39,479 nucleotides of DNA from an uncultured Fluviicola sp. (GTDB taxonomy: Bacteria; Bacteroidota; Bacteroidia; Flavobacteriales_D; Crocinitomicaceae): NCBI RefSeq assembly GCF_902168135.1, contig NZ_CABHOL010000042.1, forward strand, positions 1 to 39,479, written 5' to 3'. Position 1 is the stretch's first letter. Each line of letters opens with the position of its first letter. Below are positions 7,875 through 16,283 of this stretch, in pieces. A program made the position numbers and the translations under genes. A model generated the notes under the pieces. It did no database searches. It had not been told where the DNA came from and worked only from the letters and a program-made list of their open reading frames with translations.

Positions 7875-9212
7875 ATGAAAAAAAATAAATACAATTTTTA
7901 CTTGCTGGCAATGACCGCTTTGTTGGGTGCTTCTTCCCTGATTACTTCTTGTGATACTACAAAAAAAGAAGAGAAGGTGGTTGCCCTGAAACAGGGGTTC
8001 CGGATTCCCCAGCTGCTTGAACGCGAAAAAGACCTGTCTTACGATGAGTTTTTACAGCTCAAAGAAAAATTCAATAAACTTTCTTTTGAGGCAGAAAATG
8101 AAAAAAACAAAATTGAAAGTTTAATCAAATTGTCAGAGATCTATATCTACGAAGCACGTGTTACAGGAGAGCATCCTTACTATTATAATGCTGCACTTGT
8201 AACGTTGAACGAAACTTTGAAGGATACCGCAAAGATGACCGCCGATCAGCATTTTACAGCTCTGTTCTATAAATCCACTGTCCAGTTGTCCCAGCATAAA
8301 TTCAACGAGGCATTACTGACTGGCAAAAAAGCATTGGCCTTGAATAATACCAATTCCGGAATTTACGGGGTATTGGTAGATGCGAATGTAGAAATAGGAA
8401 ATTACGAAGAAGCCGTTAAGAATTGCGATAAAATGATTTCCATTCGTCCGGATTTGCGCTCGTACAGCCGCATTTCATACCTGCGTGAAATTTACGGGGA
8501 TATGAAAGGAAGTATTAAATCCATGGAGCAGGCCATTGAGGCAGGAGCGCCGTATTCCGAATACAAATGCTGGACAATCGTAACCATGGGGAAAATGCTG
8601 GAAAATCACAATCAGTTAGACTCCGCACGTGCTTATTACGAATTTGCAGCCAAAGAAAGAGCAAACTATCCGTTCGGAGTTGCCGGAATGGCAAGCATTG
8701 AAGGTAAACTGGGGAATTATGCAAAAGCTGATTCCCTGTATACTGTTGCTCTGAATGCAGTACCAGAAATCAGTTTTGTTATGGATCAGGCCAAATTGTA
8801 CCGCAAACAAGGGAAAAAGGCTGAAGTGAAACGATTGATCCCAAGAATTGAGTCTATGTTCCAGGAGGATATTGAATCCGGGCACAATGTTAATATGGAA
8901 TTCGCATTCTTCTTATTGGATTTCAAAAAAGACTACAAACGGGCACTTGATCTGGGGTTGAAAGAATACAAGCTTCGTCCGAACAACATTGATGTGAACC
9001 GTCTGCTTGCCTTTGCCTATTACGCCAACGGGGATAAAGAGAATGCAACCAAGCACATCAAAATTGCGATGAAAACCAACAAGCAGGACGGCGATTTGTA
9101 CTGTATCAGTGGGTTGATCAATAATGACAAAAAACAAATCAGGAAAGCTTTCTCAATTGATCCGTACCAGGACCACTTGTTTGCAGAACGTGCTAAAAAG
9201 ATGATTTCCTGA
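7875..9212 (+). CDS. Tetratricopeptide repeat lipoprotein
   Basis: A 445-residue predicted lipoprotein: the signal segment FYLLAMTALLGASSLITSC has a lipobox (LITSC) and would be acylated on Cys26. The mature part is mostly helical with TPR-like repeats, for example ALLTGKKALALNNTNSGIYGVLVDANVEIGNYEEAVKNCDKMISIRP and later NYAKADSLYTVALNAVPE and DYKRALDLGLKEYKLRPNNIDVNRLLAFAYYANGDKENA. TPRs scaffold protein-protein contacts. It ends 22 bp before a TonB-receptor gene and follows two DUF4331 genes, so it probably organises or regulates the same cell-envelope system. No catalytic residues are evident. Confidence 0.9.
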   Translation: MKKNKYNFYLLAMTALLGASSLITSCDTTKKEEKVVALKQGFRIPQLLEREKDLSYDEFLQLKEKFNKLSFEAENEKNKIESLIKLSEIYIYEARVTGEHPYYYNAALVTLNETLKDTAKMTADQHFTALFYKSTVQLSQHKFNEALLTGKKALALNNTNSGIYGVLVDANVEIGNYEEAVKNCDKMISIRPDLRSYSRISYLREIYGDMKGSIKSMEQAIEAGAPYSEYKCWTIVTMGKMLENHNQLDSARAYYEFAAKERANYPFGVAGMASIEGKLGNYAKADSLYTVALNAVPEISFVMDQAKLYRKQGKKAEVKRLIPRIESMFQEDIESGHNVNMEFAFFLLDFKKDYKRALDLGLKEYKLRPNNIDVNRLLAFAYYANGDKENATKHIKIAMKTNKQDGDLYCISGLINNDKKQIRKAFSIDPYQDHLFAERAKKMIS

Positions 9213-9234
9213 TTCATTTTAAAAACTATCTGCT

Positions 9235-11499
9235 ATGAAAAATATTCCGTTTGTTATGAATGGCAAGCAGCTGTTGCTGCTGATCAGTATCGTTCTGTGC
9301 TCAACCATTGGCTTTTCTCACGGTATCAATGGAATTGTGATTGATCAGCAATCCCAGGGGATTCAAAATGCAAAAGTAAGTTTGCTGGGCTCTGTCAAAT
9401 CCGTTATGACTAATGGCTTGGGAGAATTTGTGTTGACAGATGTGCATTTGGGAGATTCGATCCTGATTGAAAGCCAGGGATACCAAAAACGCACTTTTTT
9501 GATCGATAATGAAAGCTATTTTGAAAAGAATGTCTTATTCCAGTTGTTAGAGAATTCTACCGAATTAAGCGAGGTAAAAGTGACCGGTAACAGAACGCAT
9601 TTAACACAAACTGCCAATATTAACCTGACCCTGCAGCCGGTTCGTTCCGCACAGGAATTGCTGACCCTCGTTCCGGGGTTGTTTGTGGCACAGCATGCCG
9701 GAGGCGGAAAAGCAGAGCAAATGTTTCTGCGTGGATTTGATATTGATCATGGAACCGATGTAGCACTTTCCCTGGATGGAATGCCGGTAAATATGGTTTC
9801 TCATGCACATGGACAGGGATATGCGGATTTTCACTTTGTGATGCCTGAAGTAATTGACAGGATTCATTTTGAAAAAGGTCCGTATGATGTCACAAAAGGG
9901 AATTTGGCGACTGCAGGTTCAGTAGACTTTCAGACCCGTGAACAATTGTCCAAAAGCTTTGTTTCCGGAGAATACGGGATGTTCGATCACAAAAAGATCA
10001 CAGCCGGGATAAAGGTCCTGGAAAACCAGCGCAACAATGCTTATTTCGCAGCCGATTATTATCAGACGGACAATTATTTTGAATCTCCGCAAGATTTCAA
10101 ACGGATCAATTTCTACGGAAAATATACCGGTGTCATTTCTCCCAATTTCAAGATTACAGTCTCGGCATCCACCTTTCAAAGCAGTTGGAATGCATCCGGG
10201 CAAATTCCGGAAAGAGCGGTTAAAAACGGAATGATCTCACGCTTTGGTGCCATCGACAATACAGAAGGAGGAAATACTTCCAGGACTAATGTCCAATTGG
10301 GAGTGATCCAGAAGATAAATGCTTCTTCCTCTTTGAAAAGTGATTTTTTTGTTTCCATGTATGATTTTTCGCTCTTTTCGAATTTCACTTTCTTCCTCGA
10401 AGATTCTCTCAACGGAGATCAGATCCACCAATACGAGAGCCGAAAAATCTATGGAGGAAAAACAGAATACAAAAAGACTTTTTCATTCAATGAAAACACC
10501 ACCTTTAATTTCACGGGGGGAGGCGGATTCCGTTATGATGATATCAACAACATCGGGCTTGCACAGACTACCGGGCGTACGGAGCTCCGAAACCAAATCC
10601 AACTGGGTGATATCAATGAGTCGAACATCTTCGGATACATTTCCGGTAAACTGGAAATCAACCGGTTTGTTCTTAGTGCTGCTTTGCGCGCGGACAATGT
10701 TAATTTCTACTACAACAGTCTGAAAGACAGCGTTTATCAGCCCAAAAGTATTTCTCAAGCCGTTCTTTTGCCTAAGTTATCGCTGTTGTACAATGCAACT
10801 AATAACGTACAGCTTTACCTGAAATCCGGCATAGGCTATCATTCCAATGATGCGCGTGTATTACTTTCTTCGGATAAGTTAGATAAAAAAGCTCTTCCTT
10901 TAGCGCTCGGTACGGATTTGGGTGCTTCCTGGAAAATTACGAAAAACCTGTTGTTCAATGGGGCTTTGTGGTATTTGCTTTCCGAGCAGGAATTTGTATA
11001 TGTTGGAGATGCAGGAGTGGTGGAACCAAGTGGCCGCTCGCAGCGTTTGGGTTTTGACGCCGGAGTAACCTTTCAACCAACAAAATGGTTGTTTTTGTAT
11101 TCCAACCTCAATTACTCTCACGCACGTTCGGTCGCTGAACCAAAAGGAGAAAATTACATTCCTTTGGCTCCTGTTTTTACTTCCGATGGAAAAGTGCAGC
11201 TGAACTTCAAAAAAGGAATTTTTGCCACTCTTTCTTACCGCTATATGGGAGATAGAGCTGCCAATGAAGACCGCAGTGTGTTGGCAAAAGGGTATTTTGT
11301 GAACGATTTTACCTTGGGATACCAGCATAAATCGTTTGTGATTACCGGTATTGTCAATAACCTGTTCAATGTAAACTGGAACGAGACACAATTTCTCACA
11401 GAATCCCTGCTAAAAGATGAATCACAACCCGTATCGGAAATTCATTTTACTCCGGGTACTCCCTTTTCCTGCAGGCTTCAGGTAAAATTTATGTTTTAA
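9235..11499 (+). CDS. TonB-dependent receptor with carboxypeptidase-regulatory domain and His-rich plug
   Basis: A 754-residue outer membrane receptor. After the signal peptide comes a carboxypeptidase-D regulatory-like domain (GINGIVIDQQSQGIQNAKVS to about residue 105). The plug (about 110-240) includes AGGGKAEQMFLRGFDIDHGT and MVSHAHGQGYADFHFVMPE, and then a 22-strand-type barrel ends in aromatic LQVKFMF. His154, His172, His190, His192 and His200 lie in the plug, an unusual density. Such receptors import ligands with TonB/ExbBD energy, which are not encoded here. The link with the TPR lipoprotein (22-bp gap) and DUF4331 proteins suggests a dedicated uptake route. The ligand is unknown; a metal or metal complex is a guess based only on the histidines. 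M8 is an alternative start. Confidence 0.93.
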   Translation: MKNIPFVMNGKQLLLLISIVLCSTIGFSHGINGIVIDQQSQGIQNAKVSLLGSVKSVMTNGLGEFVLTDVHLGDSILIESQGYQKRTFLIDNESYFEKNVLFQLLENSTELSEVKVTGNRTHLTQTANINLTLQPVRSAQELLTLVPGLFVAQHAGGGKAEQMFLRGFDIDHGTDVALSLDGMPVNMVSHAHGQGYADFHFVMPEVIDRIHFEKGPYDVTKGNLATAGSVDFQTREQLSKSFVSGEYGMFDHKKITAGIKVLENQRNNAYFAADYYQTDNYFESPQDFKRINFYGKYTGVISPNFKITVSASTFQSSWNASGQIPERAVKNGMISRFGAIDNTEGGNTSRTNVQLGVIQKINASSSLKSDFFVSMYDFSLFSNFTFFLEDSLNGDQIHQYESRKIYGGKTEYKKTFSFNENTTFNFTGGGGFRYDDINNIGLAQTTGRTELRNQIQLGDINESNIFGYISGKLEINRFVLSAALRADNVNFYYNSLKDSVYQPKSISQAVLLPKLSLLYNATNNVQLYLKSGIGYHSNDARVLLSSDKLDKKALPLALGTDLGASWKITKNLLFNGALWYLLSEQEFVYVGDAGVVEPSGRSQRLGFDAGVTFQPTKWLFLYSNLNYSHARSVAEPKGENYIPLAPVFTSDGKVQLNFKKGIFATLSYRYMGDRAANEDRSVLAKGYFVNDFTLGYQHKSFVITGIVNNLFNVNWNETQFLTESLLKDESQPVSEIHFTPGTPFSCRLQVKFMF

Positions 11500-11627
11500 T
11501 CTTCTTCGACTTATCAAGTGCTAAGTGGGACTTGTGTAACAATGGTCTTTTATTATGTAATGCTTTGGGTGGGATTAAAGATCACCTTTGACACCACAAA
11601 AGAGTATTCATTTTTAAAACAAACGTT

Positions 11628-11864
11628 ATGTCAACAGTAGAAAAAAACACAAATACCAACTCAGAAAAAAAAACAGAGTCATTTAAAATTTCGGGAAACT
11701 GGACTAAGCAGTCTCAGTTGTTAAAAGAGAAATTCAATCAATTGACAGATTCAGATTTGAAATTTGAACCGGGCAAGGAAAACGAATTACTTCAACGAGT
11801 AGAAACAAGATTGAACAAAAAACGTGAAGAGGTGATTAATATCATCAATAAATGTGAAGTTTAA
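11628..11864 (+). CDS. CsbD-like stress protein
   Basis: A 78-residue hydrophilic protein. The core GNWTKQSQLLKEKFNQLTDSDLKFEPGKENELLQRVETRLNKKREEVINII follows the CsbD pattern (G.W.Q....K..f..LTDdDL....Gk...L...iq...g...ee), though the tryptophan and glycine positions are only partly kept. The N-terminal 22 residues are a low-complexity Thr/Asn/Lys-rich tail. CsbD-type proteins are general-stress-induced in many bacteria with no defined biochemical role. The gene is monocistronic, with a terminator at 11932-11970, and opens a group of small stress/envelope-like genes. Confidence 0.75.
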   Translation: MSTVEKNTNTNSEKKTESFKISGNWTKQSQLLKEKFNQLTDSDLKFEPGKENELLQRVETRLNKKREEVINIINKCEV

Positions 11865-11931
11865 TCCTTGTTTAAGGATAGTTCAAAAACAGTAAGGAGC
11901 ATCAATAGTTCCTGTTTCTAGATCTTAAGTG

Positions 11932-11970
11932 AAAGGTGTCTGTAAGTTTGAGCGACAGACAGACACTTTT
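11932..11970 (+). terminator. Intrinsic terminator after the CsbD-like gene
   Basis: GTGTCTGT (11936-11943) pairs with ACAGACAC (11959-11966). The stem is extended by flanking AAAG/TTTT pairing and followed by a T-run (11967-11971). It lies about 70 bp after the CsbD-like stop. Confidence 0.7.
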
Positions 11971-12094
11971 TAGTTTAAATATCATGTGTACCAAATTCTT
12001 TGAAAGTGAATCTTTGACGGAAATTATGCAGTAACTCATGGACACCGGCTAAGAACTTTTGCAGTATTAAACATCATTACACAAAATTGAAATT

Positions 12095-12529
12095 ATGAAA
12101 AAAAACAACACATCTTTTTGGATACTGCCTATCCTGGTGATCCTTCTTGCAGCTTGTACAACAACAAAAGCAGAAAAAGTGGATCAGGCATCTGAAGATG
12201 TTCAAAATTCACAGGATGATTTGGATAGAGCCAATAGAAACTATGCAAAAGAAGTCGCACTTTACCGCACATCGATAGAATCTGATTTGAGAGAAAATAA
12301 ATTGAAGATTGCAAAGCTTCAGGATCAAAAAACAGGCTTGAAAGGGGAAGTTTTAGGATTCCGGAATGAAAAAATTGCCGTCATGCGGAAAAGAAATGAC
12401 GAATTGGAGTTGCGTATACGCCAATACAGAGTCGACAATAAGGAATACTGGAAAGAGTTTCGACATGAATTTGACACTGATATGAGTGAACTGGAAAAAT
12501 TGTTAAAGGATTTTGAAAAGACAATGTAA
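12095..12529 (+). CDS. Small coiled-coil lipoprotein, function unknown
   Basis: A 144-residue predicted lipoprotein: signal segment SFWILPILVILLAAC with a lipobox (LLAAC), then a highly charged helix-rich body. Heptad-like patterns run through VDQASEDVQNSQDDLDRANRNYAKE and KLQDQKTGLKGEVLGFRNEKIAVMRKRNDELELRIRQ, so a long coiled coil is likely. The C-terminal part (EYWKEFRHEFDTDMSELEKLLKDFEKTM) is also helical. It resembles in shape small periplasmic lipoproteins that dimerise and contact the cell wall, but I recognise no named family. It sits between two terminators and is probably transcribed alone. Confidence 0.85.
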   Translation: MKKNNTSFWILPILVILLAACTTTKAEKVDQASEDVQNSQDDLDRANRNYAKEVALYRTSIESDLRENKLKIAKLQDQKTGLKGEVLGFRNEKIAVMRKRNDELELRIRQYRVDNKEYWKEFRHEFDTDMSELEKLLKDFEKTM

Positions 12530-12614
12530 AATAATACAAATAAACAATTAGTAAGAACAGATGTTCTCTATTGCTAAAATCAATAGTAGGGCAGTTATTC
12601 TGAGAATTGGTTAG

Positions 12615-12646
12615 AAAGGGAGTACGCCTCGGCGTCTCCTTTTTTT
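12615..12646 (+). terminator. Intrinsic terminator or leader hairpin before 12660
   Basis: GGAG-T-ACGCC (12619-12628) pairs with GGCGT-CTCC (12631-12639) around a TC loop with one bulged base, followed by T7 (12640-12646). It terminates the lipoprotein transcript. The next ATG lies only 14 bases after the T-run, which leaves no room for a conventional promoter in between. Confidence 0.75.
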
Positions 12647-12659
12647 ATCGGGAAAAAAA

Positions 12660-12974
12660 ATGGAAAATCAAGTAAGTAATACGCTATTAAACAGATTTCG
12701 GAAATTTGTTAGTTCCTCCTTGGGGTTTTTAAGTACGAAACACAGAAAGTACCAAATCCATCAGGTTGAAACAATGAGGATTATGGCCCGGATCATGGAA
12801 ATTAAAAAAAAGCGTCCTGAACTTTCCAGGTACCTGGATGAAATGCCTGAGTTTCCCGTAAATGAAAATGACTCCAAAATTAAACTGGCAGACTTAAGAA
12901 GATACCATAACAATCTATTGGAACTGCTTGAAAAATATGAACTGGAATCGAATAAAAGGTATTGGTTTATCTGA
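12660..12974 (+). CDS. Hypothetical protein, 104 residues
   Basis: A soluble, basic protein without signal peptide or membrane segment. The first half is rich in Arg/Lys (RFRKFVSSS, STKHRKYQIHQ, ARIMEIKKKRPELSRYLDEMP); the second half is helical (KIKLADLRRYHNNLLELLEKYELE). No family is recognised. The ATG lies 14 bases after a terminator-like hairpin, so expression probably depends on read-through of that hairpin or on a promoter upstream of it. Codon use looks like its neighbours. The reading frame is clean and long for this AT-rich region, so it is likely a real gene. Confidence 0.7.
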   Translation: MENQVSNTLLNRFRKFVSSSLGFLSTKHRKYQIHQVETMRIMARIMEIKKKRPELSRYLDEMPEFPVNENDSKIKLADLRRYHNNLLELLEKYELESNKRYWFI

Positions 12975-13047
12975 TTCGATGCATCAAACAAGTGATTGAT
13001 GTAAGGTTTAGTATTTAAGGTGTAATGCTATATCATCCGCATTAACC

Positions 13048-13055
13048 AACCTTTG
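13048..13055 (+). promoter_or_regulatory. Putative -7 element of the porin-like gene
   Basis: AACCTTTG matches 7 of 8 positions of the Bacteroidota TAnnTTTG consensus, 35 bases before the ATG at 13091. No clear -33 TTG is seen at the usual distance. Confidence 0.35.
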
Positions 13056-13090
13056 CATGTGGAACTTCTTCCACATTTATAAACGATAAA

Positions 13091-13732
13091 ATGAAAAAAA
13101 TAGGATTAGTATTATTTGCCATAATCGGAATAGGGTTAACGGTAAACGCTCAGGAATCAGATAAATATGACCGCCGGGAGAATTTTACCTTCGGTGCCCG
13201 GGCAGGGGGTAATTTATCCAACGTTTGGGATTCGGAAGGTGAGGATTTCGATGCCAACGCCAAATTGGGCTTTGCAGGAGGGGTTTTCGTCGGGATTCCG
13301 ATCGGAAGATACATTGGAATTCAACCGGAAGTACTATTTTCTCAAAAAGGATTCAAGGCTTCGGGGACATTGCTGGGAACTTCTTATTCTTACAAGAAAA
13401 CAACAAATTGGATAGATATTCCACTCCAGTTTCAAATCAAACCGCTGGCTTTCCTGACGATTTTAGTCGGTCCGCAATTCTCTTTTCAGCTCAGTGAAAG
13501 GAATGAGTATCGTTTTGGCGACAATAGTTCCGCACAGCAGGAAGAATTCGACAATGACAACATTCGAAAGAATATCTTCGGGATTTCTACAGGATTTGAT
13601 ATTAACATCTACCACATAGTTGTTTCCGGAAGAGCTTGTTGGGACCTTCAAAAAAATAAAGGAGACGGCACTTCGACAACACCCCGTTACAGAAATCAGT
13701 TCGTTCAGCTAACCATCGGATTTAAGATCTAG
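13091..13732 (+). CDS. Porin family / PorT-like outer membrane beta-barrel protein
   Basis: A 213-residue protein with a signal peptide (LVLFAIIGIGLTVNAQ, cleavage after NAQ). The 8-stranded-barrel pattern starts with FTFGARAGGNLSNVW, continues with LGFAGGVFVGIPIGRYIGIQPEVLFSQKGFKA and WIDIPLQFQIKPLAFLTILVGPQFSFQL, and ends in QFVQLTIGFKI. This is the outer-membrane-protein beta-barrel family common in Bacteroidota (PorT-like, Pfam PF13568 type). The role is probably structural or binding rather than catalytic. It is a single-gene unit, bounded by a likely promoter and by the terminator at 13754-13793. Confidence 0.9.
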   Translation: MKKIGLVLFAIIGIGLTVNAQESDKYDRRENFTFGARAGGNLSNVWDSEGEDFDANAKLGFAGGVFVGIPIGRYIGIQPEVLFSQKGFKASGTLLGTSYSYKKTTNWIDIPLQFQIKPLAFLTILVGPQFSFQLSERNEYRFGDNSSAQQEEFDNDNIRKNIFGISTGFDINIYHIVVSGRACWDLQKNKGDGTSTTPRYRNQFVQLTIGFKI

Positions 13733-13753
13733 TTTGCTTGCTATTTGTCGAAC

Positions 13754-13793
13754 AGGTCATTTGAATAATTTCAAAATCAAATGGCCTTTTTTT
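13754..13793 (+). terminator. Intrinsic terminator after the porin-like gene
   Basis: AGGTCATTTGA (13754-13764) pairs with TCAAATGGCCT (13777-13787), one G-T wobble, followed by T7. Confidence 0.85.
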
Positions 13794-13847
13794 ATGAATG
13801 ATTTTTTAATTTGTTGATAATCAGAAAAAAATAAAATGAAAACAACT

Positions 13848-13875
13848 TAAGCTGTGCTAAATTAGCTTACCTTCA
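13848..13875 (+). promoter_or_regulatory. Possible promoter with short inverted repeat before the first HMA-AraC gene
   Basis: TAAGCT (13848-13853) and AGCTTA (13864-13869) are inverted repeats. The right arm overlaps TACCTTCA (13868-13875), a 6-of-8 match to the -7 consensus, 25 bases before the TTG start. The geometry allows an operator, but the match is modest. Confidence 0.3.
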
Positions 13876-13899
13876 TCGATATTATAATACAAACCGATT

Positions 13900-14469
13900 T
13901 TGAAAATATATATCAAGTACATGGTCAGCCTTCGCTGCAAAAAATTGGTTGCTCAAGAACTTAAAAAACTGGGAGTCGTTATGCCAAGGATCAATCAGGG
14001 TATGGTTGAGTTCCAGGAAGAATTATCTGCAGAACAGGGAACCCGGTTCCGGGAACGGATACTTAAGTTAGGATTTGAAGTTCTGGATGACGAAAACAGT
14101 AAATTACTGGACCGCATTTCAACATCCATTTCTGATCTGATCTATAAGCACCCTGAAATGTCCAGGCAGCAATACCCGGATCATTTAATTGAAAAATTAG
14201 GGTTTAATTATTCGGAGATAACATATTTATTTTCGGAAGTACATGGTGTTAATTTACCACAGTTTATTATAATACAACAGGTGGAGCGGATCAAGGAAAT
14301 GCTGTTGTATGAAGATCTGAGTGTGAAGCAAATTGCCCTGCAGCTCCATTATCGGAATGGCACTCAATTGACAAGGGTGTTTAAGAAGATCACTGATTTG
14401 ACACCATTTTACTTTAAGAAAATGAAAGAAAAACGAATGGAGGTCCAAAAAGAAGTGAGTACGACGTAA
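13900..14469 (+). CDS. AraC-type transcriptional regulator with degenerate HMA-like N-terminal domain (copy 1)
   Basis: A 189-residue regulator starting with TTG (MKIYIKYMVSLRCKKLV). The N-terminal 70 residues follow a heavy-metal-associated beta-alpha-beta plan: YIKYMVSLRC, helix KKLVAQELKKLG, strand GMVEFQEEL and LGFEVL. The M-x-C-x-x-C metal motif reads M-V-S-L-R-C, so the first cysteine is serine. The C-terminal 90 residues are an AraC HTH pair: LGFNYSEITYLFSEVHGVNLPQFIIIQQVERIKEMLLY and LSVKQIALQLHYRNGTQLTRVFKKITDLTPFYFKK. It may have lost metal sensing or use one Cys. The paralogue follows 138 bp later. The TTG start is supported by the same start in the paralogue. Confidence 0.88.
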   Translation: MKIYIKYMVSLRCKKLVAQELKKLGVVMPRINQGMVEFQEELSAEQGTRFRERILKLGFEVLDDENSKLLDRISTSISDLIYKHPEMSRQQYPDHLIEKLGFNYSEITYLFSEVHGVNLPQFIIIQQVERIKEMLLYEDLSVKQIALQLHYRNGTQLTRVFKKITDLTPFYFKKMKEKRMEVQKEVSTT

Positions 14470-14607
14470 CAACAAATGATGCATTCGGAGGATCAGTTAA
14501 ACGATCCGTGCCCCCACGACATTATCCAATAATAACTCTTGCGAAAAAAAACTAAGAACAGATACAAATTATTCTATCACATCTTATTTTACTTAATACC
14601 TCATGAT

Positions 14608-15168
14608 TTGAAATTGTATATAAAATACATGGTAAGTCAACGCTGCAAAATGCTGGTGGAATATGAATTGCAAAAACTCGGCTTACACTCACTGGTGGTA
14701 GATTTGGGAGTCATTGAGATCCTGGAGGATATTTCAATGGATAATCGTGAAATCCTGAGAGCAAATTTGTTGAAATCCGGTTTAGAGCTGCTTGAAGACA
14801 AAAAAAGTATCCTGATTGAACAGATTAAAGGGGTGATTATAGAAATGATCCATTATTCGGAAGATCAGCCCAAGGTTAATTATTCTGATTATATCAGTGA
14901 AAAACTGAATTACGACTACACTTATCTTTCCAATATCTTTTCAGAAGTGAAAGGAATTACCATTCAGCAGTTTATCATTGTAAACAGGATCGAACGCGTC
15001 AAGGAGCTTTTATTGTATGATGAATTGAACCTCACAGAAATCTCTTACAAGTTGAATTACAGTAGTGTAGCCCATTTGTCGAATCAGTTCAAAAAAATTA
15101 CGGGTCTTTCCCCATCTTTTTACAAATTGTTAAAACAGAAACGGAACAACAATTTGGAAAATTTCTGA
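14608..15168 (+). CDS. AraC-type transcriptional regulator with degenerate HMA-like N-terminal domain (copy 2)
   Basis: A 186-residue paralogue of the preceding regulator. The frame is open upstream to an ATG at 14539, but the extra 23 residues are not family-like. The TTG at 14608 gives MKLYIKYMVSQRCKMLVEYELQKLGL, which aligns with copy 1 from its TTG. It again shows M-V-S-x-R-C instead of an MxCxxC site. Strands VDLGVIEILEDI and SGLELLED complete the HMA-like fold, followed by AraC helices (LNYDYTYLSNIFSEVKGITIQQFIIVNRIERVKELLLY and LNLTEISYKLNYSSVAHLSNQFKKITGLSPSFYK). It is same-strand with copy 1 and may be co-transcribed. Target genes are not evident. Confidence 0.86.
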   Translation: MKLYIKYMVSQRCKMLVEYELQKLGLHSLVVDLGVIEILEDISMDNREILRANLLKSGLELLEDKKSILIEQIKGVIIEMIHYSEDQPKVNYSDYISEKLNYDYTYLSNIFSEVKGITIQQFIIVNRIERVKELLLYDELNLTEISYKLNYSSVAHLSNQFKKITGLSPSFYKLLKQKRNNNLENF

Positions 15169-15303
15169 TCGGGTTGTTATATATCCGTTTTCGACCATGC
15201 AGATGGTTTTTGGGTATTTGCACAGGTTTGATACGGAATCACTCGCACCGAAAATATACGGATAGCTTGAATTCCTAAATCCTAATAAAACGTTAAATCC
15301 GGT

Positions 15304-15331
15304 TTTGCTAGCCAAATAAGCCCTATTTTCA
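15304..15331 (+). promoter_or_regulatory. Possible promoter of the DUF2911 gene
   Basis: TTTG (15304-15307) is followed after 16 bases by TATTTTCA (15324-15331), a near match to the -7 consensus, 27 bases before the ATG at 15358. Spacing is shorter than usual, so this is tentative. Confidence 0.3.
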
Positions 15332-15357
15332 CGAGGCAAATTCAAATTTGAATCAAT

Positions 15358-16209
15358 ATGAAAATGACAATTACAAACAAAGCGGTCTTATTCCTGGCTT
15401 TCGGGATGCTTTCTTTAGGAGCAGCTGCACAAAAGATTACCGTACCGGCACCAAGTCCATTACAAACAGTTACACAAAAATTCGGTTTGGGAGAAGTAAC
15501 TGTTGAATACTCCCGACCTGCGGTGAAAGGCCGTACGATCTTCGGAGATGTTGTTCCTTATGGAAAGATCTGGAGAACCGGAGCGAACGCAACCACTAAA
15601 ATCACCTTTACCGATGAAGTGAAATTGGAAGGAAATGTGGTTAAACCGGGAACTTACGGTTTATATACTGTTCCGAACAAAGACAGCTGGGAAATCATGT
15701 TGTACAAAGATTTGACTTTGAACGGGAATGTCGGAGATTACAAAACAGAGAACGAAGTAGTGCGTTTCAAGGTGAAATCAATGAAAATCCCGATGAAAAT
15801 GGAATCTTTCATGATCAACATCGGGGATGTAACACCAACGGAAGCGAAATTGATGCTGCTTTGGGAAAACACGGTGGTTGCTGTCAAAATGACAACGGAT
15901 ATCGACGCACGCGTAATGGAAAGCATCGATGCATCTATGAAATCCGACAAACCGGAATACTTCAGAGCTGCAGGTTACTATTTTGACAATGGAAAAGACC
16001 TGAAAAAAGCATTGGAGTGGGCAACAAAAGCAACAGAGGAAAACCCGAAGGCATTTTATATGTTTAACCTGAAGGCACGCATCGAGTACAAACTGGGTGA
16101 TAAAGCTGCAGGAAAAGCAAGCGCAGAGAAATCAATTGCTTTGGCTAAAGAAGCGAAGAGCGATGATTACGTTGCCTTAGGCGAGAAATTGCTTTCAGAT
16201 AATAAGTAA
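15358..16209 (+). CDS. DUF2911 domain-containing exported protein
   Basis: A 283-residue protein with a signal peptide (AVLFLAFGMLSLGAAAQ). The DUF2911 domain spans about residues 25-190, with the typical blocks VTVEYSRPAVKGRTIFG, VVPYGKIWRTGANATTKITF, VKPGTYGLYTVPNKDSWEIM and LMLLWENTVVAVKM. The C-terminal part (about 200-283) is helical and TPR-like (DLKKALEWATKATEENPKAFYMFNLKARIEYKLGDKAAGKASAEKSIALAKEA). The family is widespread in Bacteroidota envelopes but has no established function. It is a single-gene unit ending in a terminator shared with the convergent MbnH-like gene. Confidence 0.93.
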   Translation: MKMTITNKAVLFLAFGMLSLGAAAQKITVPAPSPLQTVTQKFGLGEVTVEYSRPAVKGRTIFGDVVPYGKIWRTGANATTKITFTDEVKLEGNVVKPGTYGLYTVPNKDSWEIMLYKDLTLNGNVGDYKTENEVVRFKVKSMKIPMKMESFMINIGDVTPTEAKLMLLWENTVVAVKMTTDIDARVMESIDASMKSDKPEYFRAAGYYFDNGKDLKKALEWATKATEENPKAFYMFNLKARIEYKLGDKAAGKASAEKSIALAKEAKSDDYVALGEKLLSDNK

Positions 16210-16283
16210 TCCGAAAAAAAGATTTGATAAGCCTTTCTGCTTCGACGGAAGGGTGTTTTTTGAAAACACTTTTCGAATACATG

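Noticed and set aside
15182-15264. Inverted repeat TATCCGT/ACGGATA upstream of the DUF2911 gene
   Set aside because: Only 7 bp with a 69-base spacer; expected by chance at this composition.
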